Shown piece after piece: positions 25,001 to 40,000 of a stretch of DNA of 64,000 nucleotides (within the stretch, counting starts at the first letter, position 1; every line of letters begins with the position of its first letter). The notes below the pieces were generated by a model that was given only the letters and a program-made list of their open reading frames with translations, searched no databases and was not told where the DNA came from. The translations under genes and the position numbers were made by a program. The stretch is from Tridacna crocea (taxonomy: Eukaryota; Mollusca; Bivalvia; Cardiida; Cardiidae), in the NCBI GenBank assembly GCA_943736015.1, contig OX031063.1, positions 46,392,672 through 46,456,671 of the forward strand. Direction: 5' to 3'.

Positions 25001-28000
25001 AACCAAGATGATAAAGTATGTATTTCATTCGCCTTCAGTCTTGTTTTAGGATGGGTCAGAACCACAAGAGGAAAACGGAAAGAGGGAACACCACCATATT
25101 GCATTAAGGAAGGCATTCGTGTTGTAATAGAATTGAATATGCATCCAATGACACTGTGTCGCTACGTATAGCGGGCCACAAAATTAGGAGAGACAATCTG
25201 TTTTTCCGACACAGGTCACAACACCTCACCACAAGTGTATTCCTTTCGCTACTCCGAACACTCCGAACATGTTCTAGGTCAATGTATTTTTTCGGAACAC
25301 AGTGTCGTGTTCTTCAGAACATGTTCTGACTGATCTAATTCAATCGATGTGTAGCGCACCTGCTGAACGATTGCTAGATGATACAAGATGGCTGAAAGAC
25401 GGTTTATTCGTCATGGCCAAATTTTCATTTCTCTTTTATACGATATGAATAAATAGGGGCATTGTAAACTCGGCTTTACTCCCTCTTCGCAGCTAATTAT
25501 ATCCTCAACCAACACAGATGAGACAGTAGCTCTTGCAACAACCATCATGACAGTGTATTGTGTTCTGATATATTCCTTTCGCACATTCCAGTACAGCATT
25601 CCAAAACACAGAACATTGTGCCAGAACAGGTGAAAGGAATAGGCCCTATATCTCATAACGCCCTAGAAGACGCTTTTGGCAAATACTTAAGAACGGCTTT
25701 TAGCACATACTTTGATCTAATCCAGAATCAACTCTTTTGTAATGATAGCAAAGGATGGGCTCATGAAAAGCGTGCTAATATTCCGCGTTAAGGTGTCTAT
25801 TTGTGTTCAAATTGCAACCCAGATGATACCTTGGTATAAAATACATATACACTAAAAACAGATTTCGTGCAAATCTTGACACGAATTTACTACACTGAAC
25901 CATTTAATATAAATATCAAATCATCAGTTCCCTAAAAACAGTCAGCTACAAATGATTTAGCACTAAAAGTTCCAAGAAGCAATTGAAGTTACTATATTAC
26001 TCCCGTACGTGTAACACTTTGCCCTAAAAGCGGGGCAAATTGTTACAAAATATCAGAAGCAAATGTGAATTCCTCAGAGTATTTCCTTTATGGAATTTCC
26101 TTTTAAGTATTCAACAGTACAACTAGAGGCCCTGGAGGGCCTGAAATCGCTCTACTGGCAGTTTTGGCCTTTTTGCTAGTGTACATCATAAATGTATGAT
26201 GCAAAAAGAAGAAAAAGAACAAGAGGACCATGATGATCCTATATCGCTCAACTGAGTACCAAGCTGTAAAGGTCTACAATGAAGATAAATACCAAATATA
26301 AAAGTTCAAGGCAGGGTCATTGAAAGTCAGGATGGTATGGTATGGGATTGAATTAACTTGGAAGGTCAGGCATTAATTTCCTGGTCAAAATGGTGGTCGA
26401 ATGACAGATTAAAACATCATGCGCTCATTGGTAAGACACAAATGAGACTTGTCTCAGTAACTTTTGATCAAATGTCAAAGGATGTTGGCTGAGACAGTAA
26501 TCAAACCGGTGCAAACTGGAAACCCTAGACTAACAGCTCAAGAACATTACTGACTGATCTATCGGGGCTCAACAAGTCCAGTATGTGAAAGGTACCCCCT
26601 TTTTCTGTGACACATCTTACAGAATAAAATTGTATAAAAAAGACTACCCTAAGGAAAACATGTTTGAAGTTTCATAAATGCCAAGGACTTTAGAAGATAT
26701 CCGTCAAGGTGGATGGATGGGCAAACTGACTGTAACTAGTCCATAATGAAATTATACATTTAGTCCCCTTTTTTGATAACATGTCGTTTCATGAAATAAA
26801 ATAAAATAACTATTGTCTGTCACTTAACAAGATGAAGTTTAATTACATTTGCGTCCTGTAGTGAAAGAGATATTGTTCCACAGTGAAAATTTACACCAAG
26901 CCCCCTTTTCCAATGACATGGCAGACTATCATAAGGAACACACTATGACGTTTCCATCTTCATTCAGAACAGAGGAATTTAAAAGTTTTCCTTCTTTGTT
27001 CCCATGTGAAAACTTGTGAACATCAGGGCGGGGCCAGTTATGACCCCAGGGTTATTGTATGGTATTTGGTAGAGGTCCACTAGAAAATGCTACATATGAA
27101 ATATCAAAGCTCTATGACTTCCAGTTTCAGAGATTTTTTTTTTTTTAAGTTTTCCTTCTTTGTTCCTATGTTTCGAACTTGTGACCCCTGGAGCTTGGCC
27201 TGTTTGGACCCCAGGGACTTGGTAGAGGTAAACTAGCAGATACCACATACCAAATATCAAAGCTCTACTCCTTCTTGTTTCAGAGAAGAAGATTTTTAAA
27301 GTTTACCTTCTTTGTTCCGATGTTTCAAACTTGTGACCCCCGGGGCGGGGCCAGTTTTGATTCCGGGGGCATCATATGAACAAACTTCGTAGAGGTCCAC
27401 TAGGAGATGCTACATACCAAATATGAAAGCTCTGCACCTTCTAGTTTCGGAGAGGAAGAATTCTAAAGTTTTTTCTGTTTTGTTCCTATGTTTCAAACTT
27501 GTGACCCCCGGGGCGGGGCTAGTTTTAACCCCAGGGCAATCTTACGGACAATATTAGTAGAGGTTCACTAGGAAATCCTACAAACCAAATATCAAAGCTC
27601 TGCACCTTCTAGTTTCAGAGAAGAAGATTTTTAAAGTTTTCCTTCTTTGTTCCTATGTATCAAACTTGTGACCCCGTGGGCGGAGCTAGTTTTGACTCCA
27701 GGGGCATCATATGAACAGTCTTGGTAGAAGACTACTAGGAGATGCTACATACCAAATATCAAAGCTCTGCACCTTCTTGTTTCAGAGAAGAAGATTTTTA
27801 AAGATTTCCTTTTTTGTTCCTATGTTTCAAACTTGTGAACCCCGGGCGGGGCCAGTTTTGACCCCATGGGCATCATATGAACAATCTTGGTAGAGGTCTA
27901 CTGGGAGATGTTTTATACCAAATATTAAAGCTCTGCACCTTCTAGTTTCAGAGAAGAAGATTTTTTAAAGTTTTCCTTCTTTGTTCCTATGTTTCAAACT

Positions 28001-31000
28001 TGTGACCTCTGGGGCAGGGCCAGTTTTCACCCTAGGGGCATCATATGAAGAATCTTGGTAGAGGTCTACTAGGAGATACTACATACCAAATATCAAAGAT
28101 CTGCACCTTCTAGTTTCAGAGAAGATGATTTTCAAAGATTTTGCTTTTTTCCCCCTTTTGGTTGCCATGGCAACCATAGTTATGGCTGGAATTTAATCTC
28201 TTGAAAAACTTTGGTAGAACTTTACCCAAGGAACATCCCTGCCAAGTTTCATCAAGATTCGCCCAGTGGTTTAGGAGGAGAAGATGTTTAAAGAAATTGT
28301 GGACGACGGACGACGGACACCGCACGACGCACGACGGACGACGCACGACGCACGACGCACGACGGACATTGGGCGATCACAAAAGCTTACCAAGAGCACT
28401 TCGTGCTCATGTGAGCTAAAAAAAACACACACACATCCACACACACACAAAATTACGGGAGGGGGGATTTTTGCAACTAGTTTTGAACCCACTAAAACAA
28501 CATAAGCAGGCATGGTTGAGAGGACTATAGTCTTTTTTTTTTTTAATGTATTGAAACACTGGAAACAAAATCATTATTTTGCCAAGCAATTTTTAAAAAG
28601 TCACCAGTAAAAGTCCTTTCAAAATCTGACCAGCAGTTTCAGAAAAGAAGAATTTTTAGGAGTTTCTTAATTTCCATACAGTGCAAGTAGCCCCCATTCA
28701 CCAGAGCCATGTTTCTTGACCTATCAAAATTTCGCGAACAAATTTTGAAAAGGGTCATTCAAGGAATATTTCCGTGAAATAATTTTCAAATCTGACCTGC
28801 CGTTTCAGAGAAGAAGAATTTTCAAGAAATTCTTCATTTCCATATTGTGAAAGAATCAAACTTCCACGAACAATTTTTGAAAAGGGTCACCTAAGTAATA
28901 TCTCTGTGAAAATTTTCCAAAATCTGACCAGCCGTTTCAGAGAAGAAGAATTTTTAAGAATTTCTTCATTGCCATATAGTGCAAGAAGCCCCCATTCACT
29001 AGAGCCATGTTTCTTGACGAATCAAAATTTCACGAACAAGTTTTGAAAAAGGTCACCCAAGGAACATCTCTGTGAAATTATTTCAAAATCTGACCAGGGG
29101 TTTCAGAGAAGAAGAATTTTTAAGAATTTCTTCATTTCCCTATAGCGCAAGTAGCCCCCATTCACCAGAGCCATGTTTCTTGACGGATCAAAATTTCACG
29201 AACAATTTTTGAAAAGGGTCATCCAAAGAACATCTCTGTGAAATTATTTCAAAATCTGACCAGGGGTTTCAGAGAAGAAGAATTTTTAAGAATTTCTTCA
29301 TTTCTGTATAGTGCAAGAAGCCCCAATTCACCAGAGCCATGTTTCTTGACGGATCAAAATTTCGCGAACATTTTTTGAAAAGGGTCACCCAAGGAACATC
29401 TCTGTGAAATTATCGTAGAGAAGAAGATTTTTAAAGAATTACCTGAAAAATTCCATTTCTTTGCCATGGCAACCAGAGTTTTTGACGGAATCAAATTCTG
29501 TAAACAGTTTTAAAGAGGACCTCCCAAGGAACATTCCAGCCAAGTTTGGTCCAAATTGACCCAGCGGTTTAGGAGGAGTTGATGTTTAAAGAATTGTTGA
29601 CGACGCACGACGAACGACGGACGACGGACACCGGGTGATCCGAAAAGCTCCCCTTGAGCACGTTGTGCTCAGGTGAGCTAAAAATGAAGTGCAATTTCTC
29701 GAAACATAATTGTTTGGAATCCAGCCAAATTTGATAAGGATTCAGTACACCTTGTATTTAGCAATTTTAGTATATTTCACAGAAATGTGACCAACAATGT
29801 GGACTTTGTTGAGTAAACAGTACTAAATCATCAAATGGCTGTTTTTTTGAATGGAGAACTAGATTTTTCTTCTCTTTTCATTGATTCAGTCCTCTGATAA
29901 ACCAAATGATCTATGCAAGTTCAAAAAGAAGTGAATCAAAACTGTGGACTTCACTGCCCAACAAGAAATAATAAATCGAAACTTTACAAGTTTCTTGAAA
30001 ATCCGACCACAAATGCGGACTTCGTCTCATAAGCACGAAATGAAAAAAAATCAACATGAACTGGCTAGTTTTCCTAAACTGTTGGCTGGATTTTTGTCAA
30101 ATACAATATCAATAGGGGTCAAGTTATTAATAAGATAAACAAACTGTTGAAATAGAAATTTTCAACTTAAAATAGCCACTTTCCCGATACGTTTTTTCCC
30201 CAAATTCTATAAGGTTCAAGCTGTTGTTAAGATAAACGAACAACATGTATGTAAATTTCAAGAAAATCCGACAAAAAATGCAGACTTTAATGCGTAAACA
30301 AGAAATAGAAATTTTCAACTTAAAATGGCTACTTTTCCCATACTGTTTGGTGGATTTTTTTTTCAAAATTTTTTGTCAGTAGAGCCAAAATATGGAAAAA
30401 AGTGTAGCACATAGCCCCCTTCTGCCTTAACATGCAACGACTCGAGTAATCATCTATGCACCTACCCCAACGCACACATTGCCTGAATTGTGTGGAGGGA
30501 GGCTTCTTTAACGAGTGGATAGGTGAGCTGGTCCCCCTTGTAAACGCAAACTAATCAATCATTTACATCAAAAGCGGTAACCAATTTTCTACGACCAGAG
30601 GTAATCTGTAAAATAAAAACACATCGATCGCCTAGTACATGTACATCTAATTTAGCGTATCCAGTGAAAATAATAGCGTTTGCCAGTTAAGTATATCTGT
30701 GCATGTACAGCTTAAACCTTACAGTGTGACAGCTATTTGTAATATTACAACCCCTGAAGTGGTTGCATTGATAATCGTTCTCCATGACGCATGCATACGT
30801 ACTTTCACTCGAATTATAATGACTAGTTTCGAGAGAAAGGATAGAGAAAAGAAAGATTTTTTTTTCCAAAGATGAAATCTGCAAGGCAAGAATACAAGAC
30901 AGCTTGGGTTGCTGCAAGTAGTAGGTCAAACGCCAATGTATTCAGCTACGCTGAAACAACGAAGCAAAAGAGGATTTAACATTATACTGAAATGTAGGTA

Positions 31001-34000
31001 TTGATTGAAAAATAGTGCATAACACTATTTTCAAATGCGTATAAGAAACTTACGTACAATAGTTTTAAGCAAGATCATTTATAGAATCTCACCTAAATAT
31101 GCCACTCCCTTTAAAAATTGAACGTAATTTGGAATCCGATAAATTATCTTCAAATGTAATTAAATTGTGCAAAAGGTATGATGAGGGATGGCCACGGCTC
31201 AAAAATACCAAGAGACGTACCTAAAACGTTTACAAAAAAAGTTATAATAGAAAGCGAATCAAATTGCCAATGGGTTAAAGGCACAGAGAGAAGGCAGGTT
31301 CAGGTAAGTGTCATTTCTTCGGATAAATATCTATGTAGCTGATTAGTTTAGAGCATGATTATGTTTTTACATCACTTTGTCAACCTTGTTGAGAGAGGAG
31401 TCTCATGTACAATTGCTCTTCTGTATTGAGGGTCAGAGGTAAGACATATATACATTTGGAGTTACGGATTATACCATTGGCAGTTACATTGTCAATCATG
31501 CAATCCGACCACCAGGTTGAAACATTTTTTTAATCAGATGCAAGATAAAAAACTGACTGTTAGCATTTTTTTTTTCCCTTTCAGATCTGCTCCAATTACT
31601 AGACTCTTTAAACAGACAATTTTCCCAATTCTTTGATCCTCAGTTCTTACAGGTAAACAGAGACGCAATGATGAAAAGAAGATAAACTTATTTTATAAAT
31701 CATAGTTTCGAAGACACCTTAAATTTCACAAGATTTTTCACACTATATAGAAGCTTAACTAGGATACCTTTATATTCCATTCACTGGTTTTCCGCCACTC
31801 TTTCACAATGGTAGGATCTGAAATGGGAAAAAAAGCGGATTAAAAATACATTCTAATTTTTTGGAATAATTATCACACATTAAAAACAAATAAGAGATAA
31901 GCAATTAATCTTTTTGCAACAAAATGAGAATGCAGAATATCTTATTGACTTTAAACTATACAAAGTCTTTCGTCGTCAACAAGAAAAATACACATAAATC
32001 TATCACGGTATAAGTTAGTGACACACATACAGAGTTTGTCATAGTTTTAGCGTAGAAGACAGTGCTGTTGTATAAAATTTCAATTTTTTCCTTTATAAGT
32101 AGCTCCCACAGTGACCATGTTTACTGACACAATAAGCACGGGTAGGTGCCGTTTCTTCTTGATTCTTGTTGTCTAGAATTATAGATACTACGAGTTAAAA
32201 TTTTATGAAAATTCTGTCTGTTGGGAAGCATACTTTTTAAAGATTAACCTTAATTCGATCAAATCATCTCCCTTTTTGAACTCGCAGGTCTATATATGAC
32301 ATGCGTATTTGTACATTTATTATGCTCAAAACCAGGCTTTCATATATCTATTTGTGCAAAAATATACGAGTTTTTAATAAAATGATATATATTTGTTTAC
32401 TTTTCCTGTAATTTTCCTGCTTTACTGATTGTTAAAGAAAAACGCGTTAAATCCATTAGAAGCCTTTCAAAGGCAACTTTCTCAGAAAAGACCACGGGTA
32501 CCCACATCATTTTATTAATGTAATCTCCTAGAGATTTATATGTGCAAAGTAATAACAAATCCGTCACAAATTTTGTTTAAATACATGTACATAAATAATT
32601 CTTGATCTAAATTCAGCCTCAGAGGCTTTTAACCCATAGGCTGCTAAGCGCGACTCACTAATCTTTTGCGGACAGTATAGATCAAGATCAGACTGCACAC
32701 TTTATGCCTTCTGATCTTTGATCTATATTGACCGATAAGGACATAATATTTTCCCTAAAAAACAACCTTTGAAATAGCAAAATTTGGAGTGTTACTAGCG
32801 TCTTAGAAGTTCCATTTCACATATTCAGCAGGATATGGGTTGAATTAACTTTTCAATAAATATTTAACATTACTTAACCAATTCGTTTACCCCCCTGCAC
32901 ATCCAGTAGAACTGAGCTATAGATATAGTTTATCAAAATACTACCAGTGTCGACTATTTTACTCCAGTACTTGGCAGTCCTTGAATAGTGGTTTATAAAC
33001 AGTGGGTAACGACCTACTTCACCATACACCCGCATATTAGAAGTGAAAGTTTTAGCGGTCAAGATTCATTTGCAAAGTTTTTAATTAAGTCTCTCCACAT
33101 TTCTGTTTTTACTAAAGCCATTCACCTAACAGATGTATTTCAATATAGAGCCAACAAAAGCATCAAAGAGCTGCATCAACACCAACGGATTCAATTCGAC
33201 TCAATTAGTATTGTGCAGCAAGAGATTAATAGCTTTACGTCCTTTTCCGGTAAGCGTTTCATAGTTTAGATTGTACAGGGTGATTCATAATATCTGTCAT
33301 GATTTCATTGTTAATTAACTTTTTATCCGCTTACGATTTAAAAAAGTTTTTAATATTGTTGGAGAGAGGATAGATGTAAGTTTTATTTTACTAAAAAACT
33401 ACGGGAAAGACGTTAACATCATGACGTCATTCATAACGTCATAAACAGTACTTGTTTTCCAGGATGGCGATGTCGAGGAAAATGGCTGCTGAAGCTCTAC
33501 TTTGAGAGTCGTTCTGCTACTAAACCATTTAGAACCATGACAAGAAGATACCCAGATTATAAAGAAATAAGAAAACTTTCTGCTAGACAGCTGCTATACA
33601 GCACGATGACAAAATTACTGTTTGAGTCGCCTTAAGCATTGCAGGCGTGATAGGGCCGTTTTTCTTTGAGAAAAAAGATGAGAACGCTACTGGCTCGCGA
33701 CCAGTGGCGGCCAAGTACCAGTGGCGGCCATTTCTATGATATCGCGTTTGTGGATACATAAGCATATCAAAGCTCTTGGTCATATTAAAAAAGAACAAAC
33801 GGTGTGTTAAATAACCAATAAAAGTTGAAATTTGACGCAATGTAAGTAAAAATATAAACATGTATCCCCTGTTACCCCCCATGTCAAAAAAATCACTTCC
33901 GGGGGACTGACCTCTATCATTTTTATCGCCGATTTAAGCCTCAAAAAATCCAAAAGAACAGAGTTTCAGTATCAAAAATGCGACATGTACGATGATTTTT

Positions 34001-37000
34001 CACTTACCTCATCGATTAGTCCCGTTATTTATGTGTTAAAGTATTATATCCAAAATATAAACGAGAGCCACAAATCACACTATGCTTGCAGAAGGCAAGC
34101 GTTTAATGACGTCATGCAGAGGCATAACTATCCAGTTCAGTCAGTAACTATATTCTTTTTCATAATCCTCATCATTGCTTACCAGGTTCCCCCTGCACGG
34201 TGCTCAGACAAAAATGATATTTATAAATGAGTACTATTCTAGATTATCATATAAGTTTCATTTGTTATTATTTTATATTTTGATCTAAATCATTTAATTA
34301 AAAAAAAAAATACTTGTAAATCCATAACATTTATTGTAGATCTATTCCTGTACGACTTACACATGAAAAAAAAAATGTATAAAATGAAGTTTTTTTCCCA
34401 TTCTTCAACAGATGCCTACAATATCCTATTTTAACGGCAAGACTTTACATGGCTATATTAGGCCCATATAAGTATAGAACAAGCAACAAAAAACGTTATA
34501 GACCTGCTCTTTTTCAAGGACAATGGTCAAAATGGGGGAAAAGGGGGGAATAAATGAGCTTGGCCCACCATGTCATCTAGTGCGGTTATAAAAGTAACAT
34601 CAGTTTCACCGAGCCAGAATATTGTTAATTGCATCAGTCAAGTAGGTCTACCTAGAATACATGACTATATGAGATCTTTGAAAGAACAATAACTGACAAA
34701 AAGGGGGAGGGGTGTATATTAATGCAAATAAGTAGTAACCTTGTTTACAGTGCAATTTGGGCATCCAACAAGTGATTAAGATTCTTTTTTTGAAAGATGT
34801 CAAAGGTTCACAGAGGATGTTATTATTGAAACTTATCAGATAATGATCAAGGATGGTAAATGTTATGAACAAAGACTTCAATTATCCTTTTGAGGACACA
34901 CTGGATGGTATGGACACACTGCATGGTATTGGACACACAAATACAGAATTGAAGTTTATAGACAGAGAAGTTCTTCTTTAATCAGTTGCTGTATCTTACT
35001 CTTTATTACATATACAATAGAAGCTGTTTCTTGTCCATATTAAAGGCATGTGAATATGACATTACAGTGTGTTTCCAATTTTGAATAAAGTTTAAAGTGA
35101 AGAAAACATGGTAGGAAAACATGGCAACACTGATAGCATTAATTTTCTTCTTTCCCACAATTACTCTGAAAGCCTTTTTTCCAAATGTTGACCTTTTTTC
35201 CAAAATTGGTGAGCTCGAACAGAAAAGGAAGGAAAAAAAAAAAAAGACAGTTCAAGCAATAAGACCATTTTTTTCCTGCAAAGCAAAATTCAGCTATACT
35301 TAAGTGGAAATTTTCAGTGATGGCTGCAAGGTTTGGTTTTATTGATAAGAATACCATCATCTGCAAAGCCAAGCTTCCTGCAGTTTGATGCCACACAGTG
35401 GACTATCTGTCTTTCACTGCTCAGTGCTGTCAACAAAGGTATATATCTATTTAATAAAATAGACCCTGAGGGCTTAGATAGTCACTTTTTCCAATATTTG
35501 AACCTATTGGAAAAAGTGTGAGCTTAAACATCACTAGTGCCACAACATGTAAAAATCTGATTATCATGATGATAGTAGACTTATTTACAAAAATTATATT
35601 ACAGTATCACATACATTTTACAAATAATTACAAACAGTTTTGAACATAATTGCTTTTGCTTCTAAAGCTAATCGAATGAAGCAAACTTAAAAATGTGTGT
35701 GTCAAGGTCAAAGGCTCTCATCTGGGTTTTTTTAATAAGTGTGAAATTCCTCTAGTCAACAAATGTTCATTTACATAACACATGTAACTCCACCATGGCT
35801 CATAAACAAATGTAGAGACAGATCTGAAGAACAGAGGGCACCAGCTGCAGAAGAAATATTTAGACATACAACTGCAGCAAAGAAAGGATCAATGTGCTTG
35901 GCAAGTTTGCACTTTTTCAGTCAATCTTCTTTCAAAGGAAAGCCTAATTCCAGAATCCTTGTCACATGTAATGATGTATTTTCACCAGCTTCAGCCAAAT
36001 CTGAAAAAAAAAAAGATGCAATTCTCTGTTACACTTTTTAAAGCTTTTATCATAAAACTGTTGTACTTTTCTCATGTAAATATGAAATAGTGAACAGGTA
36101 TTGAGCAATATTCAAATATGTTCACATGTTGAAATAGTCAAAATATCTATTTCAATTTTAGTTAGATCTACAAAAAGGAATATATGTCAAATTAACGCTA
36201 TATCTGTTCGGGTTTTCTGAATTTATAGGAAACAGTGATAAGCTTATGAGTTCACAAGTGGCTGGAAGAAAAGAGAAAAGCTGAAGAAGGCAGATAAGAG
36301 CAGACAGAGAGTAGGAGGGCAGAATGAAAAAGAAGCATTATGTGACCTTCTGAATGCACTAACAAGGCTACCAAGTCAAAAAAAAAACAGCAGTCTTACA
36401 CTATTTTAGAAGATATAGTGTGATAAATGTGTTTCCAGACTGTGAACTGCTTTCACTGAATTTGAACAGAAACTTGTTTCAGCAAGAGAGTGTGGGTTTA
36501 TCATTGTATTTGATAAAAAGTTATTTTGTATGTATAACTATTTTCAGTGAGAGAATTTGGCTGTAAAAGACATACATTTATTTTACCACCAAGATCTTTA
36601 TTATGTGAAATATGATGATTCAACATTTTGCACCATTGAGTTTTCCTGTTTATGCACCTGATCATATGGTGCCATCAGCTAATAGAAGTCACCTGACACC
36701 TTTCCACTTAAAAAGGGCATTTGTGATTATGAAATATTGAATTTGTGATTGTGAAATAAAATATATATGAGCGCGGATCTGGTAAAAGGTGCCTTAAGGC
36801 GTCGAGTTGTGACGTAGAGATATTGCGGTTCAAAGTTACGTCATCAATTTTGTGATCGTCACATGTTCCTCTAAAAATAGTCGATAAGAGTGTATGTGAA
36901 AAATCTTGAATTTTGATGTAAAAAGACATCTGTTTCCACTGAAAATTTATTTATTATAAGAAGTTATCGTTTGTTTGAATGACCAATGTTATAAAATTTC

Positions 37001-40000
37001 TTTTTGATACGAGTCATTTGCATGTGAAGCCATAAATCTGGAGAGGAAATTTATGTAAACCCCCACCTTCCGAGAAAGATATCGTTATGGAGGTAAGTTT
37101 ACTCTTATCGATATAAAGCCTAAGTTGCATTTCTGATTCCAAAGATGTTTTCAAAACACAATGTTGCAAACCTAGCTTTGTTTCCATTTCAGTTTATTTT
37201 TTATTCACCTTAAATGCAGTTTCGTAGGTCTATGGCCGCATCAACAAGTGATCACTACGAAATGGAAAAAAAAAGGTAGAACTTTACTAGATAAAAAAAA
37301 CCCGCAAATGTTGATGTTTGGTAGTTTAAACCCTAATATATGGAAGATGTACCTCCTATTTCTGTTTTTCTTGGGAGTCCAATATAAAGAGGGCGATGTT
37401 AAGAACTGAATCATCAAAATAAACTACATGTACCTTAAACTTTACGTCATTAGATGAAGCGTGGGTAGCGCAGTCGGTTACGCTGCCTACTCAAATTCAT
37501 TTTTTTAACGTAATGAGATCGGACTGTAAGATCGAGGCGCATCCATTACTGGTTACATTTTCTTCTTCTGGTCTTCTTTTTTTTTTCCATGTAAAAATGT
37601 TATTTACTTTTTCCCTCGACAATATTTTGTTTGTGGTATTCTGATCCAACCCATTATTTCAACCCTGATGTTTATAAATTCCTTCCTTCAGGACATAGAC
37701 AGGTACTTTGGATGGACACCAATCAACACACCGGTTGGTTCCTAAGATGGCTCATTATCGTGTGCTATTGATATTTCCGATGGGGAAGATGACGAAGATC
37801 CCTACATCAAGATCAATGGACGGGTTCTACACTTTATCCAAGAACTAGGTCAATGTCATTGTACTGAGGCTAATATTGAGGACCTGAGTGACCAGGAGTC
37901 GAGCAGCGGTAACCCAGTCAGTAGCGTACAGGACCTGAGGACAGGGAGTCGTGAGTTCGACTAACGGCTCGGCCAATTTCTTTCTGTCTCAAATAATTTT
38001 GGAAACGGCGTTAAATACACTACAATCAATCAATGAGTGACCAGGAAGATGGGAGAAATGGAGATTCAGAGAAAGGTGATCCGACTGCCAGTAACAACAG
38101 TCAAAAGATCTTAAATCTGGGTCACGATGGAGATTTTTAAATGAAGATGAGGAGTTTGAAGTGAGATGGTGTAAATGCACTTGAACTGTCCGTCAAAATT
38201 GACAAAGACAGGCATGATCGACCACATATAAAATATGCGCGAAATGGAGAAAAATGATAAAGACGTGTATGTAATGCGAACTTTGATGGATTTTGTTATA
38301 GAAAAACCAACAAAAGGAGAGAAAAGGAAGAGAAATAGGAAGAAGTTTATGTTTGGGGGAAATGCTTTTGTAGGACATTTTTTATGGTTGTGTTTGCCAT
38401 TGGACGAAACCAACTCAAAAATTTAATGCAGCTGAACACATGGACAAAAATGGACCTGGTGTGCGAACACATGGAAACACTGGAAAAAGAGTCCACATCC
38501 CCATAGTGTTTGAAGACATTAGAGTATCTATTCAGTTCACTGTGAACTATGCGAACATGTATGGTCTTCCTCAGCCAGCTGCACCTCGGGGTACTGATAA
38601 TACTCCTCTCATGTAATTATCTTCACTGTGAGAAAACCAGAAAGTCAGTACATAAGGAGTATATAGATTCCCTCTCTAAAAATGCACGCTGTATTCAGTA
38701 CTCCTCATCTACAAAGATATGGCGGAGCTGCGTGCCACACATTCGTGTAGCAACACCAAAAGACTTAAACACATTTTTTTCCTGTTCTCTTTGTAACTGA
38801 TGCGTCCAGTTCCGTTTACATTGTGTACTCAAGAAACAAAGGGGCGCATTAGACTAGTTTAGATAATTTATATGGCACACATAGTTAACAAAATATTTAA
38901 CCCTACTTCGTTTCTCGAGTTTTTCTATGCAAAATTTTGAAGACCATGGGTTAGACTGTTTAAAAAAATGTAGGCAAAGGAGAAAATACTTATGACCAGT
39001 ATTTTCTTCTTTTCCAACAACCTTGTATGTCCTTTTAATGACAAATCTCATCATTCGGGATATATTCAGTTTGTCGTCTGAAAACGCTTTCAATTTGGTA
39101 CAGTCTAAATTATTGTCACTTGATATATACATGCACTTTACAGATAAATATTTAGCAAGCTCTTTGGCCTGAATCTTCTCTGAAGACTTATTAAAAGTTC
39201 GTATTACATGTATTTGTGTTTATTTTGATAGTTTTGACAACCCATCTGTAGATGTTTATGTTATGTAGCAGATGCTAGCCTTGAATGACCAAAAGATAGG
39301 ACATCAATATGTTAGGGATGCTGATATGTTTTCTTTTTTGTGTATTTAGTACATCCAGAATTTGATATACATGTATCAATCTTTATGCATTTTTACGGAA
39401 CACACAATAGAAGGGTTTGTTAGAGACGTTTTAACATTCTTTGATGTGCTTGAAAAAAAGATGGATTTGCGTTTTGGTTCCCATTTGTAGACCAAGATCA
39501 GGCTGCAATTATATGCATGCTATTTTCTCTACATTCTCCATGATATAATTTCATGCAAATGTGCGGCAGCAAAGGAATGACACTGTTTCACTATCTCTTT
39601 GCGCCTTCATTTCAAAAATGAGCACGGCATTCCAACAATTCTTTTTTTTGCCGAAAGACAAACTTTCAGACTGGTTCAAAATGAATTCATTTGTTGAGGA
39701 CCAATAAATAAAGAATGTCTTTGCAAGGGTAGAAAATATTGTGAGAAAAGGAAAACACGCCGGTTACTAGCATTTTCTCATTTTTTCCAGTTTCAGAAGT
39801 CTGTTTCTTTGGGGGTCGTTAAAACTAGGGGTTGTGTGGTAGAGTTTTAACAGCATTATAAATAGATCGATAAGTTTATACATGTATTTTACGTGATTCA
39901 GTCTACTATAAACCTAATAGTTTTTGCTAACATTAAAGATCAAGATCAGACTTCAAAGAATGTGTAGATATATACTGTGCAATACTTTGCAAACTGTTTT

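Larger units (their letters stand above)
37087..38800 (+). pseudogene. Decayed element-borne gene (HGNTG family of molluscan mobile DNA)
   Basis: Likely exon 1 is ATGGAG at 37087 followed by GTAAGTTT; exon 2 starts at 37692 after TTCCTTCAG (DIDRYFGWTPINTPVGS). Acidic text follows (DISDGEDDEDPYIKINGRV, then IEDLSDQED and GRNGDSEKGDPTASNN, joined once the SINE is set aside). Downstream in broken frames come KFMFGGNAF, NGPGVRTHGNTGKRVHIP, and TPKDLNTFFSCSLC. I recall this order (GGxxxCRxxFL, xxHGNTGxxxH, LCxxC) from repetitive uncharacterised proteins of molluscs and cnidarians; the family name is uncertain. Several stops, frameshifts and the SINE make it a pseudogene. It may be the transposase or an accessory gene of element Y. 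Confidence 0.6.

Noticed and set aside
26219..29683. Regular repeats considered as a CRISPR array
   Set aside because: Units of about 165 bp are contiguous satellite-like repeats without short repeat-spacer structure, in eukaryotic DNA.
31560..31660. Plus-strand exon-like segment with CTTTTCAG and TTACAGGTAAAC
   Set aside because: Its frames contain early stops and it shows no similarity; the minus-strand linker exon nearby is much better supported.
37455..37560. Possible tRNA gene
   Set aside because: Good A box but poor B box and no cloverleaf; better explained as an old SINE head.
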